From contig NZ_JAAVVC010000001.1 in NCBI RefSeq assembly GCF_018449725.1, positions 620,001-684,000 of the forward strand: 64,000 bases of DNA, in the 5' to 3' direction. This DNA comes from Pseudomonas sp. dw_612 (GTDB taxonomy: Bacteria > Pseudomonadota > Gammaproteobacteria > Pseudomonadales > Pseudomonadaceae). The notes below the pieces were generated by a model that saw only the letters and a program-made list of their open reading frames with translations, was not told the origin of the DNA and did not search any database. A program made the position numbers and the translations under genes. The number at the start of each line of letters is the position of its first letter. Positions within the stretch are counted from its first letter, which is position 1. Of the stretch, positions 26,122 to 34,299 are shown in pieces.

Positions 26122-26260
26122 CCTTGTAGCAGCTGGCGAAGCCTGCGTTCGGCTGCGCAGCAGTCGTTAAATCAGACACCGCGGTGTGCCAGGCAGAACT
26201 CGCACTCAGGTCTTACGACTGCTTCGCAGCCGAACGCAGGCTTCGCCAGCTGCTACAAGG
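26122..26260. repeat. Long inverted repeat, TAGCAGCTGGCGAAGCCTGC type, copy 1
   Basis: Arms 26122-26158 and about 26221-26260 are reverse complements of about 37 bases, GTAGCAGCTGGCGAAGCCTGC and mate, around a ~65-base centre. The same arms recur at 43040-43170. Confidence 0.85.
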
Positions 26261-26290
26261 TCACCGTACGGTTTGCCAAATCCCAGACAG

Positions 26291-26316
26291 CAAAAAGCCC
26301 GCATTAAGCGGGCTTT
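26291..26316 (-). terminator. Terminator of the promoter-distal tRNA unit
   Basis: On the minus strand AGCCCGC / GCGGGCT with a 5-base loop is followed by TTTTT. It ends transcription of the tRNA-Val/tRNA-Asp unit at 26359-26529. Confidence 0.8.
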
Positions 26317-26358
26317 CTGTGTGGTGACCTGGCGTTCAGCGTTCCAGGTTACCGAATA

Positions 26359-26435
26359 TGGCGCAGCGGACGGGACTCGAACCCGCGACCCCCGGCGTGA
26401 CAGGCCGGTATTCTAACCGACTGAACTACCGCTGC
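26359..26435 (-). tRNA. tRNA-Asp (GTC), copy 1
   Basis: 77 bases with encoded CCA. Acceptor stem GCAGCGG / CCGCTGC, D-arm GTTCAGTCGG, anticodon loop CTGTCAC (GTC), T-arm GTTCGAGTC. Cloverleaf complete. It lies downstream of tRNA-Val on the same strand. Confidence 0.96.
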
Positions 26436-26453
26436 GCGTAGCATTGAAAGTAA

Positions 26454-26529
26454 TGGTGGGTGATGACGGGATCGAACCGCCGACATTCTGCTTGTAAGGC
26501 AGACGCTCTCCCAGCTGAGCTAATCACCC
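26454..26529 (-). tRNA. tRNA-Val (TAC), copy 1
   Basis: 76 bases with encoded CCA. Acceptor GGGTGAT / ATCACCC, anticodon loop CTTACAA (TAC), T-arm GTTCGATCC. Almost identical to E. coli tRNA-Val(UAC) in the parts I can compare from memory. Confidence 0.96.
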
Positions 26530-26550
26530 AGTACCTTCGTTACGGGGCGC

Positions 26551-26580
26551 ATTATGCCACAAGTTTTCATAACGTGTTGA
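26551..26580 (-). promoter_or_regulatory. Promoter of tRNA unit, copy 1
   Basis: On the minus strand TCAACA, an 18-base spacer and CATAAT, followed by a GC-rich GCGCCCC discriminator as in stringently controlled stable-RNA promoters. It begins about 22 bases upstream of tRNA-Val. Confidence 0.55.
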
Positions 26581-26661
26581 TTTAATTGAATATTTTTCAA
26601 ATAAATCTGAAAACCGATGAAACAACACATCCTGCAGGAACAACAGACAAACTTGGGGCAG

Positions 26662-26686
26662 AAAAAAACCCGCGTGAGCGGGCTTT
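26662..26686 (-). terminator. Terminator of the other tRNA unit
   Basis: Minus strand AGCCCGC-type hairpin (GCCCGC / GCGGGT) followed by seven T. It ends the unit at 26728-26899 before the second promoter. Confidence 0.75.
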
Positions 26687-26727
26687 TCCGTGGTGACCTG
26701 GCGTTCAGCATTCCAGGTTACCGAATA

Positions 26728-26804
26728 TGGCGCAGCGGACGGGACTCGAACCCGCGACCCCCGGCGTGACAGGCCGGTATTCTAACCGACTGAACTACCG
26801 CTGC
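26728..26804 (-). tRNA. tRNA-Asp (GTC), copy 2
   Basis: Identical in sequence to the 26359-26435 gene as far as I can compare by eye: same acceptor, CTGTCAC anticodon loop and encoded CCA. Confidence 0.96.
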
Positions 26805-26823
26805 GCGTAACACTAAGAACGAA

Positions 26824-26899
26824 TGGTGGGTGATGACGGGATCGAACCGCCGACATTCTGCTTGTAAGGCAGACGCTCTCCCAGCTGAGCTAATCACCC
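26824..26899 (-). tRNA. tRNA-Val (TAC), copy 2
   Basis: Same sequence as the 26454-26529 gene with CTTACAA anticodon loop and encoded CCA. First gene of its unit. Confidence 0.96.
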
Positions 26900-26919
26900 T
26901 TCGCTTCGGTGTGGCGCGC

Positions 26920-26948
26920 ATTCTACGGAGCACCCCTACCTCTGGCAA
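26920..26948 (-). promoter_or_regulatory. Promoter of tRNA unit, copy 2
   Basis: On the minus strand TTGCCA, a 17-base spacer and TAGAAT, then a GCGCGCC discriminator. Better match to the sigma-70 consensus than the other unit's promoter. Confidence 0.65.
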
Positions 26949-27058
26949 GCACTTTTTTAATTAATTTATTCAGGCCTTCCAAAGGCTTAGAGAAGGGTTG
27001 GCCTATGGCGCCGCGAAGAGAATAATGCCCCCCTTTGTATAAAGGAGAGACTCGCCCC

Positions 27059-27979
27059 ATGTGGTTCAAAAACCTGCTTATCTATCGCCTGACCCAAGAT
27101 CTGCCTTTTGATGCCGAGGCGTTGGAAACTGCACTGGCCACCAAACTGGCGCGTCCTTGTGCAAGCCAGGAGTTGACCACCTACGGTTTCGTCGCGCCGT
27201 TCGGCAAGGGCGAAGACGCTCCGCTGGCCCACGTCAGCGGCGACTTCCTGCTGATCGCCGCCCGTAAAGAAGAACGCATTCTGCCGGGCAGCGTCGTGCG
27301 CGACGCGGTGAAGGAAAAGGTCGAAGAGATCGAAGCCACGCAAATGCGCAAGGTCTATAAGAAGGAGCGCGACCAGATCAAGGATGAAATCATCCTGGCC
27401 TTCCTGCCGCGCGCCTTTATCCGTCGCTCGTCGACCTTCGCCGCCATCGCGCCGAAACAAGGCCTGATCCTGGTCAACTCGGCCAGCCCGAAACGCGCCG
27501 AAGACCTGCTGTCGACCCTGCGTGAAGTGATCGGCTCGCTGCCGGTGCGTCCGCTGACCGTAAAAATGGCCCCGACCGCGACCATGACCGACTGGGTCAA
27601 GACCCAGAAAGCCGCGGACGATTTCTTTGTGCTGGACGAGTGCGAACTGCGCGACACCCACGAAGACGGCGGCATCGTGCGTTGCAAGCGTCAGGACCTG
27701 ACCAGCGAAGAAATCCAGCTGCACCTGAGCACCGGCAAAGTGGTGACGCAGTTGTCGTTGGCCTGGCAGGACAAGTTGTCGTTCATGCTCGACGACAAAA
27801 TGACCGTCAAGCGCCTGAAGTTTGAAGACTTGCTGCAGGACCAGGCGGAACAGGACGGCGGCGAAGAGGCCCTGGGCCAATTGGACGCCAGCTTCACCCT
27901 GATGATGCTGACCTTCGGCGACTTCCTGCCGGCGCTGGTTGAAGCGTTGGGTGGGGAAGAAACCCCGCAAGGCATCTAA
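27059..27979 (+). CDS. rdgC: Recombination-associated protein RdgC
   Basis: 306 residues, full length, beginning [17 protein letters not shown], the conserved RdgC opening, with [35 protein letters not shown] in the middle. RdgC forms a ring that binds double-stranded DNA without sequence preference and restrains RecA. AAAGGAGAG precedes the ATG at 27059; an upstream in-frame start is unlikely. A REP pair follows. Confidence 0.95.
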   Translation: MWFKNLLIYRLTQDLPFDAEALETALATKLARPCASQELTTYGFVAPFGKGEDAPLAHVSGDFLLIAARKEERILPGSVVRDAVKEKVEEIEATQMRKVYKKERDQIKDEIILAFLPRAFIRRSSTFAAIAPKQGLILVNSASPKRAEDLLSTLREVIGSLPVRPLTVKMAPTATMTDWVKTQKAADDFFVLDECELRDTHEDGGIVRCKRQDLTSEEIQLHLSTGKVVTQLSLAWQDKLSFMLDDKMTVKRLKFEDLLQDQAEQDGGEEALGQLDASFTLMMLTFGDFLPALVEALGGEETPQGI

Positions 27980-27995
27980 CGCCTTGTGATTACCC

Positions 27996-28086
27996 ATGTG
28001 GGAGCGGGCTTGCTCGCGAAAGCGGTGTATCAGTCAATATTGATGTCGACTGACACTCCCTCTTCGCGAGCAAGCCCGCTCCCACA
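27996..28086. repeat. REP inverted pair
   Basis: ATGTGGGAGCGGGCTTGCTCG and its inverted mate around a ~40-base centre between two plus-strand genes. Confidence 0.9.
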
Positions 28087-28130
28087 TTGGCCTTGTGTGA
28101 TGTTCAAAAACGAATAATAAGGATCAGACC

Positions 28131-29096
28131 ATGCGCGCCCTCGCCGCTTTAAGCCGCTTCGTCGGCAACACCTTCGCCTATTGGGTGCTGATTTTCGCCG
28201 TCGTGGCGTTCTTGCAGCCGACCTGGTTTATCGGCCTCAAAGGCGCCATCGTGCCGCTGCTGGGGCTGGTGATGTTCGGCATGGGCCTGACCCTCAAGCT
28301 TGAAGATTTCGCCGAAGTCGCGCGCCATCCATGGCGCGTGGCCTTGGGCGTGGTCGCTCATTTCGTGATTATGCCGGGTATGGCGTGGTTGCTGTGCCAG
28401 GCGTTTCACCTGCCGCCGGAAATCGCCGTCGGTGTGATTCTGGTCGGTTGCTGCCCAAGCGGCACCTCGTCCAACGTGATGACCTGGCTCGCTCGCGGCG
28501 ACCTGGCGCTGTCGGTGGCCATCGCCGCCGTCACCACCCTCCTCGCCCCGCTGCTGACTCCAGCGCTGATCTGGCTGCTGGCTTCAGCCTGGCTGCCGGT
28601 GTCGTTCATGGAGTTGTTCTGGTCGATTCTGCAAGTGGTGCTGCTGCCGATCGTGCTTGGCGTGGTGGCGCAACGGCTGCTCGGCAACAAAGTGCGTCAC
28701 GCGGTCGAAGTGTTGCCGCTGGTGTCGGTGGTGAGCATCGTGATTATCGTTGCGGCCGTGGTGGCGGCCAGTCAGGCGAAGATTGCCGAGTCCGGCCTGT
28801 TGATCATGGCAGTGGTGATGCTGCACAACAGTTTCGGCTACTTGCTGGGTTACTTCACCGGGCGCCTGTTCAAGCTGCCGCTGGCCCAGCGCAAGTCGTT
28901 GGCACTGGAAGTCGGCATGCAGAACTCCGGATTGGGTGCCGCGCTGGCCAGTGCGCACTTCTCGCCACTGGCGGCGGTGCCGAGCGCGTTGTTCAGTGTG
29001 TGGCACAACATTTCCGGGGCGCTGCTCTCGACGTATTTCCGCCGGATGAGCGAGAAAGAAGACCGGGAAATCGCAGCGCGGGAAGCGACTGAATAA
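28131..29096 (+). CDS. Bile acid:sodium symporter (BASS) family transporter
   Basis: 321 residues with nine to ten predicted helices. BASS signatures: GLVMFGMGLTLKLEDF in the N-terminal part, VGCCPSGTSSNVMTWLARGDLALSV and SLALEVGMQNSGLGAALASAHF, the two crossover Na-site regions. In bacteria such proteins move organic anions such as keto acids with sodium; the substrate here is unknown. ATAAGGA precedes the ATG. Confidence 0.88.
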   Translation: MRALAALSRFVGNTFAYWVLIFAVVAFLQPTWFIGLKGAIVPLLGLVMFGMGLTLKLEDFAEVARHPWRVALGVVAHFVIMPGMAWLLCQAFHLPPEIAVGVILVGCCPSGTSSNVMTWLARGDLALSVAIAAVTTLLAPLLTPALIWLLASAWLPVSFMELFWSILQVVLLPIVLGVVAQRLLGNKVRHAVEVLPLVSVVSIVIIVAAVVAASQAKIAESGLLIMAVVMLHNSFGYLLGYFTGRLFKLPLAQRKSLALEVGMQNSGLGAALASAHFSPLAAVPSALFSVWHNISGALLSTYFRRMSEKEDREIAAREATE

Positions 29097-29141
29097 GCGC
29101 AAAACTTGATCCCCGGATTAATGCTGGGCACTCTATGGCGC

Positions 29142-29196
29142 AACGCGAGGACGACCTCGCGGCTCGATCGAGTCATTAATCTGGGGACGACCCCGT
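29142..29196 (+). promoter_or_regulatory. Guanidine-II (mini-ykkC) riboswitch
   Basis: Two hairpins with the diagnostic ACGA loops: CGCGAGG-ACGA-CCTCGCG (29144-29161) and GGGG-ACGA-CCCC (29183-29194), separated by about 21 bases. The second ends about 10 bases before the TGGAGG ribosome site of the SMR gene. Established knowledge: mini-ykkC RNAs bind guanidinium and switch on gdx/sugE expression. Confidence 0.9.
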
Positions 29197-29215
29197 CAAT
29201 CGATGGAGGTCTTTC

Positions 29216-29530
29216 ATGTCCTGGATCATTCTGTTTTTCGCCGGCCTGTTCGAAGTCGGCTGGGCCGTTGGCCTGAAATACACCGACGGCTTCAGCCGCC
29301 CGCTCCCCACTGCCCTTACCGTTGCCGCCATGGCCATCAGCCTTGGCTTGCTCGGCCTTGCGATGAAGGAACTGCCGCTGGGCACGGCCTACGCGATCTG
29401 GACCGGCGTGGGCGCGGTGGGGACGGTGATTGCCGGGATTATTCTGTTTGGGGAATCGATGGCGTTGTTTCGGCTGGCCAGTGTGGCGTTGATTATTGCC
29501 GGGTTGGTTGGGCTAAAGGTCAGCGCTTAG
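29216..29530 (+). CDS. gdx: Guanidinium exporter Gdx (SMR family, formerly SugE)
   Basis: 104 residues, four helices. The first helix carries the substrate glutamate in [17 protein letters not shown] (E13, W16), matching the Gdx rather than the EmrE subtype; [19 protein letters not shown] is the conserved third helix. It exchanges guanidinium for protons at the inner membrane. The guanidine-II riboswitch upstream strongly supports the substrate, against the older name quaternary ammonium efflux protein SugE. Confidence 0.93.
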   Translation: MSWIILFFAGLFEVGWAVGLKYTDGFSRPLPTALTVAAMAISLGLLGLAMKELPLGTAYAIWTGVGAVGTVIAGIILFGESMALFRLASVALIIAGLVGLKVSA

Positions 29531-29540
29531 GCGGCTACCG

Positions 29541-29630
29541 CTTTCGCGAGCAAACCCGCTCCCACAGTGGGTATGGGTTGTGTCACAGACAGCAGACACA
29601 CCCCCATGTGGGAGCGAGCTTGCTCGCGAT
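29541..29630. repeat. REP inverted pair, slightly degenerate
   Basis: TTTCGCGAGCAAACCCGCTCCCACA and ATGTGGGAGCGAGCTTGCTCG arms with a ~35-base centre. Lies between the convergent gdx and MFS-acyltransferase genes. Confidence 0.88.
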
Positions 29631-29650
29631 GAGGTCGGCCCAGTCACCCT

Positions 29651-31525
29651 CTATCTAACAGTACCGCGCAACTCCCCCACCAACGCCTGCAACTTCGCCG
29701 GCTCTGCCACTTCAACCGCCACCGCAGGCCCCGCCACCAACGTCACCCGCGACCACAACCGACGAAACAAACCCTTGCCCGGATCGCGGCTGAAGAAACT
29801 CCCCCACAACCCCTGCAACGCCAGCGGAATCACCGGCACCGGTGTCTCTTCTAAAATCCGCGTCAGCCCGCCTCTAAATTCATTCATCTCACCGTCGGCC
29901 GTGAGTTTTCCTTCAGGGAAAATGCACACCAACTCGCCGTCCTTCAGATACTGGGCAATCCGCTTGAAGGCCTTTTCGTAAATCTGAATGTCTTCCTGAC
30001 GCCCGGCGATAGGAATTGTCCCGGCAGTACGGAAGATAAAGTTCAGCACCGGCAGGTTGTAGATTTTGTAATACATCACAAAGCGAATCGGCCTACGCAC
30101 CGCGCCGCCAATCAGCAAGGCATCGACAAACGACACATGGTTGCACACCAGCAGCGCCGCGCCTTCATCGGGAATCAGGTCGAGGTTGCGATGCTCGACG
30201 CGGTACATGGAATGGCTGAGCAGCCAGATCATGAAACGCATGCTGAACTCGGGAACGATGCTGAAGATGTAGGCGTTGACCCCGATGTTGAGCAGCGACA
30301 CCACCAGGAACAATTGCGGGATCGACAGCTTGACCATGCTCAGCAGCACGATCGAGACAATCGCCGACACCACCATAAACAGGGCGTTGAGAATGTTGTT
30401 GGCCGCAATGACCCGCGCCCGCTCGTTCTCGGGGGTACGTGATTGAATCAGCGCATACAACGGCACGATGTAGAAACCACCGAAGATCCCGAGCCCGAGG
30501 ATGTCGATCAACACCAGCCAGGTATGGCCGAAACCGAGGATTTCGATCCAGCCATGGCCAGTCACGCTGTCCGGAATCCCGCCGGAATGCCACCACAGCA
30601 GCAAGCCGAACACCGTCAGGCCAAACGAGCCGAACGGCACCAGACCGATTTCGACTTTGCGCCCGGAGAGTTTTTCGCAAAGCATCGAACCGAGGGCGAT
30701 ACCCACCGAAAACACGGTGAGGATCAGCGTTACCACGGTTTCGTCGCCGTGCATCCATTCCTTGGCGTAGGCCGGGATTTGCGTCAGGTAAATCGCCCCG
30801 ATAAACCAGAACCACGAGTTGCCGACAATCGAACGCGACACCGCCGGCGTCTGCCCCAGGCCCAATTTCAGGGTGGCCCAGGACTGGGTGAAAATGTTCC
30901 AGTTCAGGCGCATTTCCGGCGACGCGGCGGCGGCGCGGGGAATACTGCGGCTGGCCAGGTAACCGAGCACCGCCACACCAATAATCGCGGTGGAAACGAT
31001 GGGCGCATAGTGACCGGACGACATCATGATCCCGGCGCCAATGGTCCCGGCAAGGATCGCCAGGAACGTGCCCATTTCCACCAGGCCGTTGCCACCCACC
31101 AATTCGTCTTCGCGCAAGGCTTGGGGCAGGATCGAATATTTCACCGGCCCAAACAGCGCCGAGTGCGTGCCCATGGCGAACAGCGCCACCAGCATCAGCG
31201 ACAGGTGATCAAACAGGAAGCCGACCGCGCCCACCGCCATGATCACGATTTCCCCAAGCTTGATCAGACGAATCAGCGCGTCCTTGGCGAATTTTTCCCC
31301 GAACTGCCCGGCCAGTGCCGAGAACAGGAAAAACGGCAGGATGAACAGCAATGCGCACAGGTTGACCCAGATCGAGCGGTCACCGTCGATGGTCAACTTG
31401 TACAAAATGGCGAGGATCAACGACTGCTTGAAGATGTTGTCGTTGAAGGCCCCGAGGGACTGTGTCACGAAAAACGGCAGGAAACGCCGGGTGCGGAGCA
31501 AGGTGAACTGTGAGGGGTGACTCAT
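29651..31525 (-). CDS. MFS transporter-acyltransferase fusion (LplT-PlsC type)
   Basis: 624 residues. The first ~400 form a 12-helix MFS domain like the lysophospholipid flippase LplT; from about 425 a PlsC-like acyltransferase domain with NHVSFVDALL (HX4D motif) and FPEGKLTADGEMNEFRGG. Enterobacteria encode LplT and Aas as two proteins; here flippase and acyltransferase are joined but no acyl-ACP ligase domain is seen. Likely lysophospholipid uptake and re-acylation at the inner membrane. The start MSHPSQFTLLRTRRFLPFF fits a cytoplasmic N-terminus. Confidence 0.85.
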   Translation of the reverse strand: MSHPSQFTLLRTRRFLPFFVTQSLGAFNDNIFKQSLILAILYKLTIDGDRSIWVNLCALLFILPFFLFSALAGQFGEKFAKDALIRLIKLGEIVIMAVGAVGFLFDHLSLMLVALFAMGTHSALFGPVKYSILPQALREDELVGGNGLVEMGTFLAILAGTIGAGIMMSSGHYAPIVSTAIIGVAVLGYLASRSIPRAAAASPEMRLNWNIFTQSWATLKLGLGQTPAVSRSIVGNSWFWFIGAIYLTQIPAYAKEWMHGDETVVTLILTVFSVGIALGSMLCEKLSGRKVEIGLVPFGSFGLTVFGLLLWWHSGGIPDSVTGHGWIEILGFGHTWLVLIDILGLGIFGGFYIVPLYALIQSRTPENERARVIAANNILNALFMVVSAIVSIVLLSMVKLSIPQLFLVVSLLNIGVNAYIFSIVPEFSMRFMIWLLSHSMYRVEHRNLDLIPDEGAALLVCNHVSFVDALLIGGAVRRPIRFVMYYKIYNLPVLNFIFRTAGTIPIAGRQEDIQIYEKAFKRIAQYLKDGELVCIFPEGKLTADGEMNEFRGGLTRILEETPVPVIPLALQGLWGSFFSRDPGKGLFRRLWSRVTLVAGPAVAVEVAEPAKLQALVGELRGTVR

Positions 31526-31637
31526 CTTCCGTGTTTCCCTGATGTTGGGTCGCTGATGTTAGGTAAAGAGCGGCGTGGATTTTGTTATTGGAATATCGAA
31601 CGCCGATCCAGGCCACACATTACCTAATCTTTGCAGG

Positions 31638-32789
31638 TTATTTCTTTAATCCTGCAATGCACGGCGACACAAACAGTTCGCCACGCCAGGCGCCCTGCAC
31701 GGTGCGCTTGCCGACGATCAGCCACATCACGGTCAGCAACGCCACCAACACGCAGCCGAAGACACTGAAAAAGATGAGGTTCAAGGTGCTGGCCAGTTTC
31801 AACGTCGCCAAAGAATAGACGCCCAACGGGAAAGTGAAACCCCACCAGCCGAGGTTGAACGGGATGCCGGCGCGCAGATACCGCACGGTGATCAGCACCG
31901 CGATCAACATCCACCACAGCCCGAAGCCCCACAGCGTAATCCCGGCCACCAACCCCAGTCCGTCAGCGATTTCGCCGATGCCCGGCAGACCATTGGCGGC
32001 GAAAATCGCGGGAGCGTCGGCGCCCAGCAGCAACATGCCCAACGCCCCGGTGCCGATCGGGCCGAGCGCCAGCCAGCTCGACGCGGCCATGTTTTCGTGG
32101 GGCAGTTTATGCAGCGCCATGCGCAGCAACAGGATCGTCAGAATGCTGAACGCGACGGGTAGGGAAAATGCCCACAGCACGTAGCTCGTCACCAGCACCT
32201 CCAGTTGCGAATGGGCATCGACCAGGTGCGACGCCAACAGACCACCGCTGGCGGCGGCCACTTCCGCCGCGACCACGGGTAACAGCCAAACGGCGGTCAT
32301 TTGGTCGATGCTATGTTCCTGACGGGTAAACATCATGTACGGGATCAGCACCCCGCAGGCCACGGACATCGCCACATCCAGCCACCACAGCATTTCGGCC
32401 ACATGGATCACGCCGTCGCCCCAACGCGGCAAACCGAACACCAAAAAGCCGTTGATGATGGTCGCCAAGCCCATGGGAATCGTGCCGAAGAACATCGAAA
32501 CCGTGGAGTGCCCGAAAATCCGTCGCGCTTCATCGAAGAACAGCACCCAGCGCGCGGCGTACAGCCCGGTAAACAGCACAAACAGAAAGATATTGAACAG
32601 CCACAAACCTTCGGCCACCGCGTGCAAACCGGGGATGGCGACGGGCAATTGCGCCAGCGCCAAGGCCAGCACGCCGGTGCCCATGGTCGCGGCGAACCAG
32701 TTCGGCGTGAATTGGCGAATCGCTTCCAACGGACGCGGCAGAAGACTTAAAGGTTTGTAACCGGGTTTGGCAGTATTGGGGCAAATCAT
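31638..32789 (-). CDS. TDT (TehA/SLAC1-like) family transporter
   Basis: 383 residues with about ten helices and the family opening FTPNWFAATMGTGVLALAL, plus GLWLFNIFLFVLFTGLYAARWVLFF. Members export anions: sulfite, malate, tellurite-related or chloride/nitrate. The length and FGTIPMGLATI...GLPRWG segment are closest to the C4-dicarboxylate/sulfite (Mae1/SSU1) branch. A cupin gene lies upstream on the same strand, without overlap. Confidence 0.85.
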   Translation of the reverse strand: MICPNTAKPGYKPLSLLPRPLEAIRQFTPNWFAATMGTGVLALALAQLPVAIPGLHAVAEGLWLFNIFLFVLFTGLYAARWVLFFDEARRIFGHSTVSMFFGTIPMGLATIINGFLVFGLPRWGDGVIHVAEMLWWLDVAMSVACGVLIPYMMFTRQEHSIDQMTAVWLLPVVAAEVAAASGGLLASHLVDAHSQLEVLVTSYVLWAFSLPVAFSILTILLLRMALHKLPHENMAASSWLALGPIGTGALGMLLLGADAPAIFAANGLPGIGEIADGLGLVAGITLWGFGLWWMLIAVLITVRYLRAGIPFNLGWWGFTFPLGVYSLATLKLASTLNLIFFSVFGCVLVALLTVMWLIVGKRTVQGAWRGELFVSPCIAGLKK

Positions 32790-32894
32790 GGCGAACTCCT
32801 GTCCTCTGATGAGGTAGAGCCCATGGTAGATCCGGATCGAATATCTATATAACGGGTAATATCTCTAACTGTTATCTGTTTTGCAGATATACCG

Positions 32895-33206
32895 TCAGAC
32901 ACTGCCTTCCGTTTCAATCACCAATATCCGCGCCGCACCCAGCGGATGCGCCACATGCTCAGTGCCTATCGACGCATAAAAAATATCGCCGACTTCCAGC
33001 AAGGTTTGCTGTTCAACGCCGTCTTCGCGGTAATGCATCTGCACTTGCCCATCGAGCACGACGAACACTTCCTGACCATCATTGACGTGCCATTTGTACG
33101 GCTGGTCGGTCCAGTGCAAACGGGTGGTGATGCCGTTCATATTGGCGATGTCCAGCGCGCCCCAGGCACGCTCGGCGGTGAAGGATTTGCTGCGGATGAT
33201 TTTCAT
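32895..33206 (-). CDS. Cupin-domain protein, 103 aa
   Basis: Single small beta-barrel: YKWHVNDGQEVFVVLDGQVQMHYREDG holds the first cupin motif (H39, E45-type pattern) and IGTEHVAHPLGAARILVIET the second. A metal site of the His/Glu kind is probable. It lies 33 bases after the LysR gene in the same direction and may be part of its regulon. Enzyme or sensor role unknown. Confidence 0.8.
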   Translation of the reverse strand: MKIIRSKSFTAERAWGALDIANMNGITTRLHWTDQPYKWHVNDGQEVFVVLDGQVQMHYREDGVEQQTLLEVGDIFYASIGTEHVAHPLGAARILVIETEGSV

Positions 33207-33239
33207 GGGCGGTCCGTCGAATGGGTGGCGAGGCCAAGG

Positions 33240-34139
33240 CTAACTCAAACCGGCGAACAGCTGCGCCAGCCAGTCGATAAATACCCGCACCCGATTGCTC
33301 AGATGACGGTTTGGTGGGTACAGCACGTGGAAGGGATAACGCGTCGGACGCCAGTCTTCAAGGATCGGCACCAGTTCGCCCCGCGCGATATGCGCCTGCA
33401 CGGTATAGGTGAAGGTGTGAATGACACCGAGTCCGGCCAGCCCTGCGGCGAGGTGGGCATTGCTTTCGTTGACGCTGAGCAGCCGCTGGCCGCGAATTTC
33501 CAGTTTCTCGCCATGGCGCTCGAACCTCGCCGGCATCGCCCGGCCATTCCGGGCCGAGTGGTAGCTGACCATGTGATGGTTTTTCTCCAGGTCCCGTGGA
33601 TCGTCGGGGACGCCGAAACGTTCGAGATAGCCCGGCGTTGCACAAGTGGTCCATGACGATGTGCCCAATGGTCGCGCCGCCATGGACAGTTCGGTCAGTG
33701 GTCCGCCGCGAATCACGCAATCGACGTTTTCGCTGATCAGGTCGACCTGCCGATCACTGACGCCCATTTCGATCTGGATATTGGGGAAGCGCGCATAAAA
33801 GTCCGGCAGTGCGGGAATGATCAGCAGCGTTGCGACCGAACCACCGACATCCACGCGAACCCTGCCCCGGGATTGGCCTTGGGCGCAGGCGAAACTGTTG
33901 TCCAGATCATCCAGTTCCACCATCAACTGCATGGCGCGCTCGTAATACGCCATGCCATCGGCCGTGACGGTAAGCCGACGGGTGGTGCGCTGCAGCAGCC
34001 GCACCCCAAGATGTTCTTCCAACTCGGCGACCAGTTTGCTGACGGAGGTTTTCGGCAAACTCAGGGAGTCAGCAGCCTTGGTAAAGGACCCGGCCTGCAC
34101 GACGCGGGCGAACACACGCATGGCCAATAATTGATTCAT
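33240..34139 (-). CDS. LysR-family transcriptional regulator
   Basis: 299 residues. N-terminal winged HTH (MNQLLAMRVFARVVQAGSFTKAADSLSLPKTSVSKLVAELEEHLGVRLLQRTTRRL) then a substrate-binding domain. ATG at 34139 begins the conserved MNQLLAMRVF; the longer frame to 34256 runs into the divergent promoter. It is divergent from the SDR gene at 34300, its likely target. Confidence 0.9.
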   Translation of the reverse strand: MNQLLAMRVFARVVQAGSFTKAADSLSLPKTSVSKLVAELEEHLGVRLLQRTTRRLTVTADGMAYYERAMQLMVELDDLDNSFACAQGQSRGRVRVDVGGSVATLLIIPALPDFYARFPNIQIEMGVSDRQVDLISENVDCVIRGGPLTELSMAARPLGTSSWTTCATPGYLERFGVPDDPRDLEKNHHMVSYHSARNGRAMPARFERHGEKLEIRGQRLLSVNESNAHLAAGLAGLGVIHTFTYTVQAHIARGELVPILEDWRPTRYPFHVLYPPNRHLSNRVRVFIDWLAQLFAGLS

Positions 34140-34198
34140 GACAGACACCTCGGGTGACAGGCCGTGAGTATTGTCCACAACCATGTACAAACAAACCC

Positions 34199-34224
34199 GA
34201 TTCAGGTGGTTTTTCTGCTGAATC
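34199..34224. promoter_or_regulatory. Candidate LysR-type operator
   Basis: GATTCAG / CTGAATC dyad with a 12-base spacer midway between the divergent LysR and SDR starts, the normal place for an LTTR recognition site. Confidence 0.4.
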
Positions 34225-34299
34225 TTCCGGCATAGAGTCTGGCCAACGGCGCACAACCCGCCGACCCATTTCTCACATGACTTAGCGGAGATTCACACG

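Noticed and set aside
26359..26899. tRNA genes as an integration site for a genomic island
   Set aside because: No integrase, no direct repeat of a tRNA end beyond the tandem duplication itself, and the flanking genes (catalase-like and rdgC) are ordinary.
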